Positions 4,040 to 6,285 of a stretch of 6,285 nt of DNA are shown in pieces. The notes under the pieces are model-generated. The model made no database searches, was not told the origin of the DNA, and saw only the letters and a list, made by a program, of their open reading frames with translations. The translations under genes and the position numbers were made by a program. Numbering within the stretch: position 1 is the first letter of the stretch; each line of letters starts with the position of its first letter. Origin of the DNA: Limnochordia bacterium (lineage in GTDB: Bacteria > Bacillota > Limnochordia > Darwinibacteriales > SLO01); contig SLOG01000308.1 in the NCBI GenBank assembly GCA_007132635.1, positions 1 to 6,285 on the forward strand, written 5' to 3'.

Positions 4040-6285
4040 CTAGCGGCCGCAGCATTTCTTGTACTTTTTGCCGCTGCCGCAAGGGCAGGGGTCGTTGCGG
4101 CCTACCTTCTTCTCCACTGTTCGGGGCGCACGATCCATCACTTCTCCGTCGGCACCGCGATTCGTCTGGGCTGCCTGCAGACGATCTCGGGCCATGCGTT
4201 CCTGGCGGCGCTCGTCCACCAATTCTACTCGCATCAGCATCTGCAGACTGTCCTCCTGGATCGCCGACACCATCTGCTTAAACATCTCAAAGGCCTCAAA
4301 CTTGTATTCCATGAGCGGATCTCGCTGCCCATAAGCCCGCAGGCCAATACCTTCCCGCAGGTCATCCATGCTGCGCAGATGCTCCATCCATTTCTTATCA
4401 ATTGTCTGAAGCAGAACCAGCTGTTCTACCTTGCGCATGTTCTCCGCGCCGTTCTTCTCTTCGCGCTGGGCGTAGGCCGCCCGGGCTTCTTCCAGCAGAA
4501 TTCCCCGGATCTCCTCGGGTTTGAACGCCTCAAGTTCAGCCGACGACCGAGTTAAAGGCACGGCCACCAAGTCCTGAAAGCGGGCAGCCATAGCGTCCAA
4601 TTCCCATTCCTCGGGGAGGATTTTCGGGTCGGCGTACTGCTCGACCAGGTTTCCCATCGTCTTGTCGAAAATCGTGTTGATGTGCCTGGAGATATCCTGT
4701 CCGGTCAAGACGTCCCGCCGCTGCGCGTAGATGACCTCCCGCTGCTGGTTCATCACATCGTCAAATTCCAATACCTGTTTGCGGATTTCAAAGTTGCGGG
4801 CTTCGACCTTTTTCTGTGCTCCTTCGATAGCTTTGGAAATCTGCGGATGCTCAATCGGCTGGTCATCCTCCCAGCCCAGGCGTTCCATCAGACCCTGCAC
4901 GCGTTCAGAACCGAACAACCGCATGAGGTCATCTTCTAAAGATACGTAAAACCTGGACGAACCAGGGTCGCCCTGCCGGCCTGACCGTCCCCGCAGCTGG
5001 TTGTCGATGCGGCGGGACTCATGCCGCTCTGTACCGATGATGTGCAGTCCCCCTAACTCCCGCACACCGTCACCAAGTACAATGTCCGTACCACGGCCGG
5101 CCATGTTGGTGGCAATCGTTACTGTATCTTTCTGGCCGGCATTCTTAACGATCTCAGCTTCCTTTTCGTGATACTTCGCATTCAAGACCTGGTGCGGGAC
5201 CCCTTCGCGTTTCAGCATACGGCTGACCAACTCGGACTTCTCAATGGACACCGTGCCGACCAAGACTGGCTGGCCTTTCGTATGAAGTTCCGCAATCTCC
5301 CGCGCCACCGCCTGGTACTTGGCTTCCACAGATTTATAGATGCCGTCGGGATAGTCGTGGCGGATCAATGGCCGATTCGTCGGAACAACCACCACATCCA
5401 TACCGTAAATGCGGCGAAACTCCTCTTCTTCCGTTTCTGCAGTACCCGTCATACCTGCCAGCTTCTCGTACATGCGGAAGTAGTTCTGGTAGGTGATGGC
5501 AGCCAGCGTCTGGCTTTCCTTGGCGATGGTGACATTTTCCTTCGCCTCAATGGCCTGATGCAGCCCGTCCCCATAGCGCCGTCCTGGCATGAGCCGGCCG
5601 GTGAACTCGTCAACGATGATCACTTCATCATCCTTGACGACGTAATCCCGATCCTTCTGGTACAGGGCCTTCGCTTTGAGGGCCTGTATCAGGTAGTGGT
5701 TAAGCTCAAAGTTGGCGTCATCAAAGAGGTTCTCAATATTCAGCCACTGCTCAACCTTCGTCACACCTTCCTCGGTCATGGCCACCGAACGAACCTTTTC
5801 GTCGATGGTGTAGTCTTCCTCTACCTTGAGGCGAGGCGCTATTTGCGAGAATTCATAGTAGCGTTTTGTGGAGTCCTCCGCCTGTCCGCTGATGATAAGC
5901 GGCGTGCGGGCCTCGTCAATGAGGATCGAGTCGACTTCGTCCACGATAGCATAGTGCAGTTCCCGCTGCACCATCTGTTCCTTCGCTATGACCATATTGT
6001 CGCGGAGATAATCAAAGCCAAACTCGTTGTTGGTACCGTACGTGATATCGCACCCATAGGCCTCCCGGCGCTCTGGGAAACTCAAACCGTGAACAATGAC
6101 CCCCACGGTCAGGCCTAGTTTTCGGTAGATTTGGCCCATCCAGTCCGCATCCCGGGATGCCAAGTAGTCATTGACCGTGACTACATGCACACCTTTTCCG
6201 GTCAGTGCATTGAGGTAGACAGACAGAGTGGCGACCAACGTCTTTCCTTCCCCCGTCTTCATCTCCGCAATGCGGCCCTCATGCA
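4040..6285 (-). CDS. secA: Preprotein translocase ATPase SecA (5' end outside window)
   Basis: SecA drives unfolded preproteins through the SecYEG channel by ATP hydrolysis at the cytoplasmic membrane. The window holds 747 residues beginning HEGRIAEMKTGEGKT; compared with typical Firmicute SecA of about 840 residues, roughly the first 90 are missing. Using the first complete codon as residue 1, the Walker A GEGKT is at 11-15, the DEAD-type DEVDSILIDEARTP at 115-128, followed by the preprotein cross-linking domain with VDEFTGRLMPGRRYGDGLHQA near 225-244 (two parts joined), then MTGTAET at 278-284. NBD2 has NMAGRGTDI at 393-401 and QLRGRSGRQGDPG at 429-441, with the arginine-finger-type arginines. 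The helical scaffold and wing follow, and the C-terminus ends in a SEC-C zinc motif, Cys at 733, 735, 744 and 745 (CxCx8CC). All motifs are intact. Met at 6262 is inside the Walker A region and is not the start. The gene ends TAG, 13 nt before prfB, a widespread bacterial gene pair. Confidence 0.98.
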   Translation of the reverse strand, partial: HEGRIAEMKTGEGKTLVATLSVYLNALTGKGVHVVTVNDYLASRDADWMGQIYRKLGLTVGVIVHGLSFPERREAYGCDITYGTNNEFGFDYLRDNMVIAKEQMVQRELHYAIVDEVDSILIDEARTPLIISGQAEDSTKRYYEFSQIAPRLKVEEDYTIDEKVRSVAMTEEGVTKVEQWLNIENLFDDANFELNHYLIQALKAKALYQKDRDYVVKDDEVIIVDEFTGRLMPGRRYGDGLHQAIEAKENVTIAKESQTLAAITYQNYFRMYEKLAGMTGTAETEEEEFRRIYGMDVVVVPTNRPLIRHDYPDGIYKSVEAKYQAVAREIAELHTKGQPVLVGTVSIEKSELVSRMLKREGVPHQVLNAKYHEKEAEIVKNAGQKDTVTIATNMAGRGTDIVLGDGVRELGGLHIIGTERHESRRIDNQLRGRSGRQGDPGSSRFYVSLEDDLMRLFGSERVQGLMERLGWEDDQPIEHPQISKAIEGAQKKVEARNFEIRKQVLEFDDVMNQQREVIYAQRRDVLTGQDISRHINTIFDKTMGNLVEQYADPKILPEEWELDAMAARFQDLVAVPLTRSSAELEAFKPEEIRGILLEEARAAYAQREEKNGAENMRKVEQLVLLQTIDKKWMEHLRSMDDLREGIGLRAYGQRDPLMEYKFEAFEMFKQMVSAIQEDSLQMLMRVELVDERRQERMARDRLQAAQTNRGADGEVMDRAPRTVEKKVGRNDPCPCGSGKKYKKCCGR

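Noticed and set aside
5168..6118. Plus-strand frame of 316 codons opposite secA
   Set aside because: It mirrors highly conserved SecA codons; such open antisense frames are common in GC-rich genes, and no convincing start signal was seen.
6260..6262. Met at 6262 as the SecA start
   Set aside because: The frame is open to the window edge and encodes conserved SecA sequence upstream of it; this Met belongs to the Walker A motif.
1..6285. Mobile elements, tandem repeats, CRISPR arrays, tRNA or other RNA genes
   Set aside because: Nothing was found by reading; the window is almost wholly occupied by five consecutive housekeeping and envelope genes.

Overview
This window is a compact chromosomal stretch in which every recognisable gene lies on the minus strand. 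Reading in the direction of transcription (high to low coordinates) the order is secA (5' end outside the window), prfB, a DUF5693-type polytopic membrane protein, csaB, and the first 57 codons of a WecG/TagA/CpsF-family glycosyltransferase. Gaps are 13 nt (secA-prfB), 14 nt (prfB-DUF5693), a 47-nt overlap (DUF5693-csaB) and 6 nt (csaB-tagA). There is no intergenic space long enough for a promoter or terminator, so the five genes look like one transcription unit whose promoter lies beyond the right edge. No stretch of 300 bases is without a gene.

The gene content suggests a Gram-positive member of the Firmicutes (Bacillota). SecA has the Firmicute-like sequence and a C-terminal SEC-C zinc motif. 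CsaB and TagA are enzymes of secondary cell-wall polymers that anchor SLH-domain S-layer proteins. DUF5693 proteins are, as far as I know, a Firmicute family. Base composition is moderately GC-rich by eye. Genus cannot be assigned from this sequence.

Region by region: 4040-6285 is the preprotein translocase ATPase SecA, lacking roughly its first 90 residues. 2934-4026 is release factor 2, split by an in-frame UGA inside a classical CUU-UGA-C +1 programmed frameshift site, and ending in tandem UAG codons that RF2 does not read. 1174-2919 is a membrane protein with one N-terminal anchor, a large soluble domain of about 255 residues and a C-terminal block of seven or eight helices. 180-1220 is a complete polysaccharide pyruvyl transferase starting at a TTG with a strong ribosome binding site inside the preceding gene. 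1-173 is the start of the ManNAc transferase, also from a TTG.

How they may work together (inference): TagA would make ManNAc-GlcNAc on undecaprenyl diphosphate, CsaB would add the pyruvate ketal to ManNAc that SLH domains recognise, and SecA would export the SLH proteins. DUF5693 is the unexplained member; its fixed position and coding overlap with csaB make a membrane step in wall-polymer assembly a reasonable hypothesis, not a demonstrated one. I see no mobile element, CRISPR array, RNA gene or sign of recent transfer.
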